A program made the translations under genes and the position numbers. Positions 1 through 12,097 of a stretch of DNA of 64,000 bases are shown here, piece after piece; position 1 is the first letter of the stretch; each line of letters starts with the position of its first letter. Below the pieces are notes generated by a model that worked only from the letters and a program-made list of their open reading frames with translations, was not told where the DNA came from and made no database searches. Origin of the DNA: Septoria linicola (taxonomy: Eukaryota; Ascomycota; Dothideomycetes; Mycosphaerellales; Mycosphaerellaceae); contig CP099421.1 of assembly GCA_024114885.1 (NCBI GenBank), positions 2,728,001-2,792,000 of the forward strand, given 5' to 3'.

Positions 1-1786
1 TCGGCTCTAAGGTCAGAATCGGCTCCGAATCTCATAAACAATGTAGCGCATTGCTTGCATGGTCGGCTCGGGCACAGCACGCGCAACAGGGTGGGGACTA
101 TCTGAGAACTCTTCCTTGGGAGATATGGGATTCGTGGCAAATCCTCTTCTCATAGACATGGCTTCTCATTTCGTGGTCTTCGATCAGGATCGTGGAGCCC
201 GTGGAAACCGCGGATATTGGAGGCGCAGATAGCCTGTTGGCAGAGAGAAGGAGGTAGGCTTTTTACACCACGGGCCGGACGACAGACAATAATTCTATTC
301 ATCGCTTAACCTCGCATTCCTACATTGCAGCCTACTTGAACATCCTGCAGTACCTGATAACAAAGCCTACTAGATCAGCCGTGTGGTCACAGGCATGAGT
401 CCCTCTGGCCCGGCAAGGGCAATTTAGACAGGAAGCGTGCGCTGAGTAATGCCGATGTGGTCCAGTGTAGTCATCGAATGTTAGAGACGCCTGAATAGCC
501 CAAGCATCGAATGATTTCCGATGAACGATGCCGGCGAAACTTGAATCGAAGTTCCGCCCAGTGGCCCGGGACAGCTCCATTGGTGTACGAGGGTTATCCG
601 AGCTCGACACATCCTCTTCACCTCGAGAATCCAGGTCGAAGCATGCGCTGCCAAATGAGTTTGCAGCACTTTGATGGCATCCTCACATGGAATGTAGCAT
701 GTTCAGTCTTCTTGGAGATAGGAACAGTAGCAGCAAGGGCACGACAATTTAGCCTTCGCGAGTGCTCATCTGCATTGATGCCCGGGCATTTTGCGTCGAA
801 GACCCCATTCAGATCGACATGCTGACAGCCGAGCAATGACCACGGGTGTCTGCAATGCAGCAGCGGGAACGGCAGCCATCGTCGCCTGCATCTGCCATAG
901 AAAACAGAATATGCAATAAAGGAAGTCTGTTGTAGCCCGGCACTCTGCTTACGCGGGCACGAAATGCTTACGTGAAGATCATCGAAAGCTTCCGCTGTAT
1001 TGGGTCCGCAGTCTCAAATACCATTCCACCGGAGGTCGAAACCCAAGGACACAAGAATTCGCTGGAGGCTACTGTATGCAGGCTACTGATCAAGGATATC
1101 ATGGTCTCGTGAGACGTCAGCCCTTGAAGATGCAGCAACATGATCTCTGACAGCCTACTGAGCGAGGCTCGATACAACGGGTCCTCGGCGAACTGCTTTG
1201 GTTTGTGCCAAGACCAAGTGAGGACGAAAGTTTGTTCCAACACGCTCGCGCTGTGTTCCTCTTTGCCTGACACCTCTTAGCGAAACCGCCGCGGAGACAA
1301 GGCGCGCTACTTCGCAAACCCAGCAGATCGCATCTGCCAAAAGGCGCAATTGTTGTTACGGCAGTCTCCCTGTAGCCGCGTCGTCCATAGAGAGACGTCA
1401 ATCATTTGCAAGGCGTTAGAGCGACTAGTCCTGCCGTTTTGTGTGCGCACGTTATCGTCGTGCATCAAAATCTGGTCTCGAATCAGACGACCCGTGCGGC
1501 ACATCTTCTGCATCGGAAAGTCTCGAGCATGGATGCTAGCTTGAAACAACAAGCACTTACTTGTCGGAGCCTTCCATAGCGACAATATCATCGACATGGG
1601 ACCGAGGAGGGTTTACTGTACCATCGTAGACAGACAGCACGCCTCGGCCGTATAAACACTGCGAGTCTGGCATCCACAGAAATTTCGCTGTGCGAGGAAC
1701 GAGCGACATGCGCATATACTCCAAGCGCCTCCACTGTGTGCTTTACGAGAATCCGGTACCGAGATCCCACAGGGCCGCAGGCTAAG
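1..1786. other. No assignable gene; gene-poor flank
   Basis: No protein of known family is recognisable here. On the minus strand 968-1273 an uninterrupted stretch has a protein-like composition (leucine/serine helices, several tryptophans), and 618-836 continues in another frame, but no convincing start, splice sites or domain link them. The stretch may be the remnant or an exon of a minus-strand gene. Nothing else is supported. Confidence 0.4.
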
Positions 1787-3196
1787 ATGTCGATGAAGCG
1801 TTGGCATCACAAGTCTCGTAATGGTTGTCTGCAGTGTCGACAACGACGAGTAAAATGCGACGAAGGACGCCCTGCGTGCCGCAACTGCGTACGCGCCGAG
1901 ACTGCAGATGGATGCACTTATCGCCAAAACACAACAGTGCCCACCCGGATATCCAGTAACAATCCTGGCACCCCACCTCGAATCCCGCCTGCTCCTGGAT
2001 CGCCCGTACCCCTTTCCTATCGAGAGCTGGAGTTGATGCACCATTTCTGCATATCAACGAGCCATGCCATCGAGGATGAGCCGACCATCGCAAGTCGGAT
2101 GAGAGATGTGGCCCCAAAGCTGCTCCTACCACACTCAAACCTGGTCGGCGGGCTTCTCGGACTGACTGCAGCCCACCTTGCATACCAAAGGCCGTACGAC
2201 AAAGAGCCATACATAGCTTTGGCCTACTCACATCTCAATCATGCGTTGGTGCAGTCGCAGCACTCGCTGCAGAACCTCAGCAGCTCGCAGTTGACTCCCG
2301 AATACGCAGGAGCGCTTTGTCTGACCGCGATATGCACAAGCTTGACTATACAAGCACTCCCAGTTGTGGATCCGAACCAGTCTTCCATGACGCCGATTCA
2401 GAGATTCATCACCAACTTCAGAGCTTTTCGAGGAATCTCGGTCGTCTTCTGAGCATGCAGCATTCATGGCAGAGGCTTCGATCAGAGTTTTCTGCCCCCA
2501 AACGGCAATGCCAATCTTGCATTGGCTGACGAGGAGTCGTTACGGGCGCTCGACGTGGTCTATATGGTGATCCGAGGCAACGAGCAGAACTGCCGTACGG
2601 AGGCAGATCAACGCAAGCAAGCGATGTACTGCGCCATCTTCGATGAACTGCGGAAGTACGTTCGAGCCAAGACGATCAGACAGATCTCCACCGTCATCAC
2701 GGGGAGCACACCGGCGCAGTGGAATCTGTTTTGTCGCCTGCTCGAAGAGGGTGACACCATCTGCAGCCTCATTGGACTTTGCTACAATGTGGCATATAGC
2801 GGTTTTGACAGCAGATGGTTCATGGGTGGACTCCAAGGCAAAGTGGCCCAACTTCTGGCTGCGAGAGTGATGGGGACCGGTGAAAGGGAACACAAGATCG
2901 GTTCCTGGGCGAGGAGGCGAGTGGTTCCGTACGATGCCGTCTTCGAGTGTGCGCCCGCTAAGACTCGGGCAGAAATCATGAGCGGCTCTTCAAGCAGGCC
3001 CGACAACATCCTGCCATCGAATGATGCAAATATGGCTGCGGCATCGGGAAACTCTTCCTCGGCAGAAGAGAGCGGGATGTTTTTTGAACCTGGCTCAAGG
3101 GCTTCTGAGACGGTCGCCATGTCTCACCCAGAGTACGAGCTGCTGCAGGGAGCCTTTGATGTCGCGGGCTTTCTGGCATCCCAGAACAACGTGTGA
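1787..3196 (+). pseudogene. Zn2Cys6 (C6) transcription factor with an in-frame stop
   Basis: A fungal binuclear zinc-cluster regulator. The DNA-binding domain is at residues about 14-41: six cysteines spaced C-X2-C-X6-C-X6-C-X2-C-X8-C with a basic stretch, as in Gal4-type domains. The following helical region resembles the Upc2/sterol-uptake-control class (family knowledge, from the layout only). The start at 1787 lies just before the zinc cluster; an in-frame ATG at 1736 is also possible. The reading frame is interrupted by TGA at 2450-2452 and then stays open in the same frame to 3196. Between about 2440 and 2490 a neighbouring frame reads like the expected conserved tryptophan-containing helix, so two compensating single-base shifts are possible. 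No GT-AG intron of normal size removes the stop. It could be a pseudogene, an assembly error or an intact gene with unusual splicing. Confidence 0.65.
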
Positions 3197-4030
3197 AAGA
3201 TGGGCAGCAGATGCGTCGATCAGCAAGGAGGCTCTCACACGTATAAGAAGAAGCACTACGCATGATCTGGTTAGGCTTGACGGCAGAATCGACAAGTCAT
3301 CATCACAGTGTTCGATGACCGCAGTATGCTTCTCGGTCAGGGAATCTCGCGGCGTCTTGACTCATGATGGAGCAAGAGAGTCAACAGCTGATGATTCCCC
3401 TGAACTTTGAGAGGGCGGCGGATCAAAAGCGGACAGAAGAAGGACGACATATGGACGACATCGCGATAGCGGGTACTACTCTGCTCGGTTGCAGCAGGTC
3501 AACGCGCGCATAGAGACTGCTGGACTGCAACGTGAACGGACTAAAGCCATGGCAGGCAACACCGCATGCTTCCTCGCGATTCGAGCGCTCACTGCCACGA
3601 ATACCGTATCTGCACGACGTGTCCTACCTTCACGACCACGCACCTATTCCTCACCTATCTCGAACGGATGCGAGCGAGACACTGCGATGGAACTTTGTCC
3701 AAAGTACGCGACGGGTGCTGCATTGGGACTCTGAGTAAAGCACTTAGAGATCGTGTTGTCTGGCTCGGCGCACCTAGACCACATGTACAATGGAAGGGAA
3801 AACAAATCTGGCTCGAAGAAGTCAAGTTGGCGCAAACACCATCCTTCCAACCCACCATACATCTTCCCTCTTCTTGCTCAACTTGCTGTCATATAGCAGT
3901 CCACGTGGTGGCTTGCTGCACGGTGTGTTCTGATGCTCATCGCAAAGAACAATCTAGCCTGATCTACGACAACAATCAGCTTGAAACCTCAACTCTACCA
4001 AACGCGGAGTCTCAACAACACCGACCTACC
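3197..4030. other. Intergenic; nothing assigned
   Basis: Downstream of the broken C6 factor. Several overlapping open frames occur (the longest on + at 3566-4348), but none has domain signal, a clean start context or splice logic. No repeats or RNA genes are seen. Confidence 0.4.
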
Positions 4031-4357
4031 TCACTGCACACAATGAGCGCTAAAGCTCAGCCACCCGAACCTCGGCGCAATACACGTATTGATCGCCCCG
4101 CCGGCATTGTACGTGGTTCTTCTTCCCTGGCAGCCATGTCTCTCCCAGAAACTGTAGTTGCAGCGGTGGATGCGCATATTGGTGGAGTGCATTTCATCTT
4201 TGCCGTGGCGCTCGTAGCAGCTTGTTCTCTGCTGGGCGGGAACGTTGACGGTCCAGTTAGCTTGGTGGTCACGGCGGTTGCGGTCGCGGTAGACGTCCAG
4301 GTGGTCGGCGGAGGTGAAGGTGAAGAGGAGAGTGAAGAGGAAGAGTAGAAATTTCAT
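4031..4357 (-). CDS. Candidate small secreted protein
   Basis: A 108-residue frame beginning with a classical signal sequence: Met-Lys, then about 13 hydrophobic Leu/Phe/Thr residues ending near an Ala-Asp junction. The rest is polar, with four cysteines (about residues 47, 66, 76 and 92) and no known domain. A neighbouring frame over the same DNA is also open and Thr/Ala-rich, so the true gene may splice from the signal-peptide exon into that frame. Product unknown; a secreted peptide or effector-like protein is inference from size and signal peptide only. Confidence 0.35.
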   Translation of the reverse strand: MKFLLFLFTLLFTFTSADHLDVYRDRNRRDHQANWTVNVPAQQRTSCYERHGKDEMHSTNMRIHRCNYSFWERHGCQGRRTTYNAGGAINTCIAPRFGWLSFSAHCVQ

Positions 4358-6720
4358 GATGGTGGGCTTTGGCTGAGGTTGACGGCTGTACTAGTCGAAG
4401 AGTGTTGATGATCTGTTGTGAGTGATTGATGTGGTGCTTTCTGGCGAGGGCTACTCGAGATACTTATACATTCGAGCGCATGGTCTTGCCCAGCTTCCAA
4501 TCTCCCAATGCTGCTGCTCGAGCTGACGCTGCGTGATCCCGCCGTTGGCGCAATACCATAAAGCAGATGCTGTTCGGGAATTTTTGGTCGAATTAAATGT
4601 CTTACAAGCCTTGGTGTTGTCTAGTCTACACAGCAACCTCGTATCTGCTGGATACAACCTTCTTGTTCGAGGTGGTGGAATGTTGATCCAAGGCGTCTTG
4701 GAAGTTGGCAACTATCACGAGAAAGAAAAAGGAGAGGCGTTGTGGTATATGTTTGAAGTCATGGAACTGGTAGCTGCGGTACTCTGGCTGTTAGTGCGCT
4801 CACTGCATAGCAGCAATTGGTTAACCAAGTCTGTATCCAACACGCCCTAATTGTATCTGTATGTGTTGCCACGGCTGCCTACGCTGCAGTGCATACGTTA
4901 TGAGTCCAGCTGCTCTGGTACTGATTGCGGAGTTGGGCCATTAGCGCAGAACTCCATGGAACCCGTATTCGCCCGCACCTGAGTATGCCAAGGGCTCAGT
5001 ACGAACTCGCATGTTCTCGTAGTTGACTTGGTCTATTGTGTCTGTGTTAACAAGGCACATGTACAGCTACTGGGTTCTTGAGCAAGTTCGTATTGCTCAG
5101 AGAAAGTGCGGATAGGATGAACATGGGAAGGCCATGGTTCTTGGTGCATTTCAGCAATGAGTCTGCACAAAAGCTGCAGCGTTTCCGTTCCAAGGGGCCG
5201 TTCTCAGCCACGACATCGTGAATGTTGCTTGGCATATGAATGCTGCAGCGGTGAGCGATGACTAAATTGCTGCTCTCCTTAACCTGTAAGGCAGAAGTGC
5301 TTGGGTGCCACTACGGGCAAGCTGCAATGATTTAAGGAAGCGAGATTCGGGTCTCCATGCTCTGTGTAGCTGTGCATGATCATGAGCTCTAACACATCTC
5401 TTCCATGACTCTGTGCCATCCAGTGCTGGTGCAGACCTGCGACGTCTGTTAATGAAAAGCATTGGAAGTAGTACCCATTCTGTGTCGCAGATCTATTGCC
5501 CTGCGTACTAGCTGGCCTCGCACTATGACGAACTTCATTGTTCTCTTGTATCTTCGGATCCTTTCAGAACGCTGATAAGGCAAGATTTGATTGGCAGCAA
5601 ATGCACATTTTTGGCTCAATGAGCTACATGAGAATGGTCAAGTCGCGTCGTAGTCTCCTAGGCCGCTCCAGCAGTAGGCATTTTCAAGAAAGTTCACATC
5701 AAGTCTGCTGGTCTGATCGATACGGTCAGTCGCTGATGCTTGTCCTTTTTGGTGTGCTTACTGATTGCTGGGTTGAAGGTCGTGTGCTCGGAGAGAAGTG
5801 GAGCGTGATCGTCTCTTGGCAGGACCCTCCCACTCTTTCCAGCTGCTGTCACGCTCTACACGTTGACCATGATACAGACATCACGTTTTCCTTTTCGGTA
5901 GCATCATGTCATCCGCCGACTGCAGGAGCAAGCGATCCATCGACCGTCGTTTGGACGCATCTTTCATGCAAGAAACCATCTACGAGCCTGTGACGCCAGT
6001 CTAAAGCTCACAAGACCTTCGTCGCTTACAAAGCCGTGCTCTCGAGGCGAATTGACCCCGACACACCCATCAATCCGCGTTTTTAGCAGCCAGGCATTAC
6101 AATCCTACCTACGAGCATTCTTTGTTCGCTTGCCTTCAGCCGCAGCTTGGTCCCACCAACGCAGCTCACGTTGGAAGAGAGATACTACGTCCTAATAAAC
6201 GATTTCGCGCAGATGAGCGCTCCTGGCCTGGCCGTGGACCAGTCTAGCAAGGTTTCCGATGTCTGGTTCGCATTGGGATGAGTTTGTGTGCTTCGCGGTG
6301 GCTCCTTCGTTAGGAAGGTGACCGCCTGGACCTCGTATCACACAGCCTTTTAGCGACACAAAGTCAAATTGCCAGGTTGGTAGAAGTCGATTTCAGCTTT
6401 TGTGTACCGAGACATTACGCAGGCCAACAAATCAACGCATGATACTCACCAAAACAACATTGGGCAACGACAAGCACGCTTACATTTGGGTCCTTGATCC
6501 AAGGCTGTGAAGCTGTGTCACAGGCACGCCTCAAGCGTTAAGCTGGGTGCAACTTACTAACGTTCGACTATGAGCCGCAAGACCACGAACCACGCAGACA
6601 ATCGACGCTGTGTCACATAGTAGCGCAGCCACCCAAATGCAGCACATATAAGACGTTTTGCTCATTCTCTACTTAACTCTTAGGTTCCAGAGTCAACAAT
6701 TCTCTAGTTTCGAAATCAAC
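4358..6720. other. Long intergenic region
   Basis: About 2.3 kb with no supported gene. Open frames of 60-150 codons (for example + 4533-4850 and + 5538-5993) lack domains and have the composition of chance frames. The right end contains the TATA-like promoter of the secreted PAN-like gene. Confidence 0.45.
6645..6652 (+). promoter_or_regulatory. TATA-like box of the secreted PAN-like gene
   Basis: The sequence catataag lies 76 bp upstream of the ATG at 6721, within the distance range usual for a fungal TATA box with a short leader. Assignment is by position and motif only. Confidence 0.45.
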
Positions 6721-7754
6721 ATGGCGTTCAGCAAGTTTTGCAGCTCTGTCCTCGTTATCGTATCAATCCTGACTGGGAGTCAAGCTCAAAACAAGAGCTG
6801 CTCATCGCAAGCACCACTGCCCCAGGGTAGTGGCCCAGTCGCTTCTCCAGATACTGTGGTAAGCATCGTTTCCTGACTCGACAACCATACAAAATTGATC
6901 CTAATGGCTTCAAGTCCGCCTTTTACGCACTTCCCACCATCGCGAATGCAGCGACTAGTGCTCCCACTCCTGCCAACTACACGGTCGCGTACACAAATCT
7001 TGAAGCAACCTCGAACGCCGGGGGCTACCAAGGCTTCTCCCTGCTGTCGAGCTATGATGTAGCAGAGTGTGCTCGCAGGTGCAACGCCAATGATGGATGC
7101 ACCTCGTTCAACATTGCATTCGAACGGAGTCCTTCAGTCGAGCCAAATCATGAGAATTGTCGCGATCCTCCATCGACCAGTAAGCATGACCGTGATCGAC
7201 AGAAACGACATATCCTTGACTGACTATCCACAGCTCTCATCAAATGCGTACTCTGGTCCGGTCCACTCTCTCCCTCGAACGCGGTCAACAATGGCCAACT
7301 ACGAGCCGGCTTCCAAGTTGCCATTTCCGGCTCGAATGCTTACAACAAGCGCACACCACCTGCTGTGCCAGGCTACACCGGCCCAGTAAATCTCGGCACC
7401 CGAGCAATCTCAGCCCCGATCTGCAACAATGGCAACCGCACTGCCATCACGCAAATCTTCACAGCCACTGATGATCCTTACAACGTCACCAGAGCTGCCC
7501 AGTGGTGTGACACGCAGTACACCAGGACAAGACCATGCTACTACTTCAATTGCTACTTGACAAGGACGGCTTCTGGATCTCAAGCGGGTAGGATCTTTGG
7601 CCAGATCTGCGATCTGTACAGTCAGCCCTGGGGCAAAGAGTATGCGACCAAGAAGCAGACGTACTTTGACGGACCGGCCTTGAACGTGGAATCCAGTTTT
7701 GCTTACACCTCTGTCAATGCTCCTGCTGCATGCGATGCTCCACCACCGGCATGA
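6721..7754 (+). CDS. Secreted Cys-rich protein, PAN/Apple-like
   Basis: Three exons, 6721-6858, 6915-7179 and 7234-7754, with GT-AG introns of 56 and 54 bp and all phases matching; 307 residues. Residues 1-22 form a signal peptide ending at Ala-Gln-Ala. The middle part has a PAN/Apple-like pattern: a Gly-Gly-Tyr/Phe segment, a Tyr-Asp-Val-Ala-Glu-Cys helix start, Cys-X3-Cys-X5-Cys, then a Lys-Cys-X2-Trp strand followed by an Asn-rich turn. The C-terminal half has further cysteines and aromatic residues. PAN-type folds bind protein or carbohydrate, and many fungal examples are cell-wall or extracellular proteins of unknown role. No catalytic motif is visible. Extracellular location is well supported; function is not. 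Confidence 0.8.
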
Positions 7755-8230
7755 GCAGGCTGAGGATCATCAGTCAAGGGGAGACAACAGATCGCAGGCG
7801 TTGATTTTCACGTCGGAATACGAAGGCCGAGGTCAAGCGGAGCAGGGCTGCGGGTTGAGGATTATGTTCTCGAGCAGTCCGCGCATCGCATTTCATGATC
7901 ACTGCATCGTATACTCCACAAGACTGCCATCCACGTAGCGTCTGAACAAACCAGAACTTATGTCGTCCCTGCCTTTCCGAAGAAGCTCCACTATCACAGC
8001 ATAATCCAGCACTGTGTCTCACTATGGCGTCTAGACCGATCAGTAAGCCTGAACTACACGCTCTAGTTCTCACCTCTCCCGCCAAGCAGGACAACAACAA
8101 TTCCGCTCGCCGAGGGCGACTAGTACTTCGAGTCTGTTGAGCACACACGACAACAATCATCACCCGTCACGCCAACGGCTCATCATACCTATTTCTCAGA
8201 GTCCCAAACCACAAACAAATACGCACCACC
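7755..8230. other. Intergenic, nothing assigned
   Basis: The 3' flank of the secreted PAN-like gene and 5' flank of the next candidate secreted gene. No domain-bearing frame or repeat was noticed. Confidence 0.4.
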
Positions 8231-8547
8231 ATGCATCGCACACTCCCTCCATTCCTCCTTCTCCTAGTACTCTGCGGCCCTGCGTACGCACAAGATACCG
8301 CAAACTTCTCCTCCCCTCTCGCCGCCTTTTCCCGTACACTGATCTAACCCCACACGCACTACACAGTCAATATGCAAACAGCGCGCCAACGACCCCGAGG
8401 GCATCTGCGTCACATACAATTCCGCCGGGACGGAAGTTTCGTCGTATACGTGTGCTGCTGTAAGTGTGATCAGAAGAAACCCTCACGCAGATATCCATGT
8501 ACAGATTCGTGGGTATATCTGCTGCTAAGCGAGTTGGAATGAGTGTG
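8231..8547 (+). CDS. Candidate small secreted Cys-containing protein, junction unresolved
   Basis: The ATG at 8231 opens a very good signal peptide: Leu-rich core ending at Ala-Tyr-Ala, then Gln-Asp. A stop follows at 8342 unless the 33-bp GT-AG segment 8334-8366 (with a ctaac branch-like site) is an intron. The following 8367-8459 reads in one frame as a natural-looking peptide with three cysteines and high third-position G/C, followed by a gtaagt donor at 8460. However, joining the exons with the obvious sites is off by one base. The other phase gives a basic Cys-rich tail ending at 8540. A decayed gene, a sequence error or a different donor (gtactc at 8267) would all fit. Confidence 0.35.
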
Positions 8548-8814
8548 AGATGCGCTGACATGTAGATCCTTGGATTAGCTCCATCCATGCAAGAAGCAAG
8601 ATAATGGGTGTTCGCCGACAGCGGAGGAGTGGGAGGGGAGTTGGTTTGCGCATTGTAGTTAGATAGATGGAGATAGTAATAGATCTGGGGTATCGAGGAA
8701 GAAATGAAGAGGGTTCGCAAACTAAGTGCACGTGAGACTTGAAGTTTCGAAAAGCGTTTCGTAGCGCGAAGTAAGTCATGCTGCTGTGCATCGAAGCGGG
8801 CGGGCAGTCTCCCA

Positions 8815-11661
8815 TCATGACTTCCAACCCTGCGTGAAGCCATGCAGCTTGTCAATCAACACAGGTCCCCAAGCACCGATTTCGCGATCAATCATTTCCG
8901 AAAAGAATCTTACAGCCTCCTCTTCACTGACATCTAGCTTGAATCTCTCTTCGACTTTTCTCACAGCTTGATCCCCGAAGATCGCCAATCCAGGAATACC
9001 AGCATCTTGCATGAGCGAGAAAAGGTTCAGGATCAGACTGCTCTGTCTTCGTAATGTCGTGTAAGCTGTGAAGCAGTACTGTCGGAAGACTTCGAATTGT
9101 GATTCACTGGGGTTCGGGTTTGATGCGCCGCCGCCCATGCCTTCGATCATTTCTCGCGACAACTTCATCAGTGGAGCCATGGGCTTCGGGTCGCGGCCGA
9201 GGATGTAGCCAAAATCGATGTGCAGGAAGTGGCCATCTGGGGTCAGGAGAAGATTGTCGAGGTGGCGATCGCCGACTCCGAGCAAGTATGTGACTACACA
9301 GTAGCCGGCTACTGACTTGACGTAGTTATCCATTGCGTCCTTTCGAACGCCAAGGACCGAGTTCGCTGCAGACGCAGGAGGGTTGTGGTGCTTGAGGAAG
9401 CCGAGAATGGAGCTGTTAAATTTTGGCTCTTGCAGGATATTGGATACTGGAGTTGAGTCGATGAATTGCACAGCTCCAGCAAGAGTTGACGTCGCAAGGG
9501 TACGGTAAGGTGTAAGCTTAAGATCAAGGTTCTCCTTGCGAAGCAGGCGGTCCATCAGTGCGATGATTTGTATGACAAGCTGATCCTGTCGAAGGTCGTC
9601 TCCTGACTTAAAGATGAATGGGTACTTCTCCCCAGTCTCCGTCTTGACGTTCAGGAAGAGTGGCAGCAGCGAGGACTTGAAGACATTGCAGTCATCCGGA
9701 ATGATACCAACAGCCTTGATCTCTGGATCGAGCGGTAATGGCAAAGGCGGATCGAGGTTGAGCAACTCGTTCTTCGGGTCTGCGAGCGCTCTCTTAAGAT
9801 GCTCTATCTTCCGCAGTCGATCGCCTTTGCCTGACTGTACATCTTTGCTGATCTTGCTGAGCACGGTGATGAGCTCGCCTTGGCGTAATAGGACTTTTCT
9901 CCGAACCTTGCCTTCCGGTGTTGAGTCCAGCTCCTTTTGAAAGTCATAGCTGACGCGGGCAAAGAGCTTCTTGTTGGCAGACGCTTGAGCATTTTCATCG
10001 CCAAGATCTAGCTCTACCATCAGATACCAGTGCAGAAAGTTGCCGAGCTTCAGGTTGGCGGCCGAGCGAGCAATCAGGAATGAAGCTAAGGATGAGTCTG
10101 TCTCGTCTTCTTCTCTTGAGCGTTGCGGCTCAAATTTGAGAGCCTGCACGAGTTGGAGGAGATACAGCAGCAGCTCTTCATCATCGGCCTTCCTCAGGCG
10201 ATCCACAGCGTATGCTCGTACTGTCGGGTTTCGTACGCCAGGGCCAAGTAGCTCAAGAGCATCGTCTACATCGATTTCTGCCCATTTTGGTAGAAGTGCA
10301 ATAGCTTGCTTGCTTTCTGCTTGTTCACTCCAATTGACCGACTTGACCAGCTTTGTGAGTGCTCGCTTGTCCCGCGTGAGATGATGTCTGAAACGCCACA
10401 CTTCATCCTTCTCCTTGTCACTCAAATCGATGGTCGGACCATACGACATGACACGATTCAGGAAATCGCGCATCTTTGGGTTTGGCTTGAGATCGCGATC
10501 CAATGCATGCTGTTGGCCACGAACAAGTCTTCGATGCTTGGTTTCAGCAGGGTTGTCAGCATAGCCGATTTCAGGATCATAGATGGCGATCAGTCTTCCG
10601 CCTCCATCTGTATCGTTGAGCCCATCGGATTGAATGCCCGGTCCGAGCTGGACCTCTGGAGGAGGCTTGAAGTTGACACCTGTGTTGTTAGGTACTTGCG
10701 GAGCCTGGATCGCTGAGACTGGCGGAGGAGGATACTCGTGATCTGCGAACACAATTGGATGATCGAAACGTGGAAATTCGATGTAGAGGTAGAAAGTGCC
10801 GTCGACGTGGTCCGGATCACCCTCTGCACAGAGTGGCTCGCTGTGTTCGCCGTTCGTAGTCTCTCCCGATGGTTTCGAAAGCCGTCTTGGTCGACTGTCG
10901 TCTTTCGCCTTCTGCCTCTCCAGCTTCTCGACCTGGCGAAAGACCATCTGGTCCAGCCAGCGGTTCTCGGATATCTCGCCCATCTCATGCTTCTTCATGA
11001 GCGCGACTAGTCGTTCCAGCTCGGCATCTCTCCGACTCTGCTTTTCGTCAACCACAACAGGCTCTTCTGGCTGATTCCTCCGGCCTCGCTTGCGTGGCTC
11101 CTGCCATGGCGTGGTCGTGTTGGAGAAGCCATCTGCAGCCTTGTGTCTCCACACCTTGCACTTCTGCCTACCAGTCCTCAATGTCGCATCATCATCGAAC
11201 AGCGATATCGTCGTACCGCCAAAGGGGATATGATGGCTGTTGTCCCCACCTTTTGGGTTGACAGGTGACAGATCCCAGATAGTGATAGCCAGCTGGGTAT
11301 TGGCGGGCAGACTACTGTATTTGATGGGCAGAGACAGCCACTGATTCCATATTCGATCCTTTCTGAAGTGCTTGTACGGCGTTTGCGCGTGCACAGTCAG
11401 TGGCTTGGAGTCGCAGTAAGGGGTAACAGTGAGATACAGCTCGGAGTGAGGACTGAGGTTGCTGCCTCGATGGCGAAGGTCAGGTCGCTTAAGTAAGGTC
11501 GAATATGGCAATGGCTTTTCGTAGCCTTCGAGGCGGTTCCTACACTCTTCTCAGCACTTCCGTCTCACACGCCATCACCAATACAACACTGGCAAAACCC
11601 ACACCTTCACGCCTACGGGCAGCCTCAGCTCCGATGAGCTCGCAAATGTGAATGGCTCCAT
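8815..11661 (-). CDS. VPS34: Phosphatidylinositol 3-kinase VPS34
   Basis: Class III PI 3-kinase, making PI(3)P on endosomes and autophagosome precursors together with Vps15/Vps30. Two exons, 11603-11661 and 8815-11539, with a 63-bp intron in correct phase; 927 residues, usual for the family. Exon 1 supplies the expected Met-Glu-Pro-Phe-Thr-Phe start; the large exon alone would begin at a non-ATG codon. Order: C2 domain (about 20-170), a charged low-complexity insert, PIK helical domain (about 340-540), lipid kinase domain (about 620-925). The catalytic loop G-D-R-H-L-D-N and activation motif D-F-G are present near residues 785-810, and the C-terminal Trp-Lys-Ser tail is conserved. It diverges from the NSE4 gene across about 440 bp. 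Confidence 0.97.
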
Positions 11662-12097
11662 CTATCTATGCCTCTCTTCACTGCTGTCCATTCACACACA
11701 TGTCATCGGCTTCTCTCCATTCTATGTGAGACGTTGGTGAATTCAACTGTCTGTCGTCCGGGAAAGCTTCCCATGTGACGCGCTCGGTCCACCGCGTTTT
11801 GATTGATTGATTGATTGACATCGCGTCCAACTTTCGGCAATCGCGACCAGGGTGCACCTGCTGCTGTGCACCGTGAAGCTCACTTTTGCGATGACATCTC
11901 CCATCAACACCACTTCTCGTCGAGTGCTGCCTATATTTTACAGCAAGAACGACTGCTTTTACGCGCCCAGTTGCTGTACATCTGTGGTGGGGGAGGCACA
12001 GCTGAAGGGCGACGTCGCGTCGGGCAGCCTCCAGCCAAGAGACACACGCCCACTCTGAGACGACCTTCCCACGCAACGACAATATTCCAGATGCGCA
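11662..12097. promoter_or_regulatory. Divergent promoter region VPS34 / NSE4
   Basis: About 440 bp between the start codons of VPS34 (-) and NSE4 (+), so both promoters must lie here. It includes a short GATT-type tandem repeat near 11799-11818. No other clear motif was identified. Confidence 0.5.

Noticed and set aside
5538..5993. 151-codon open frame
   Set aside because: Composition mixed, no signal or domain, isolated in a gene-poor stretch.
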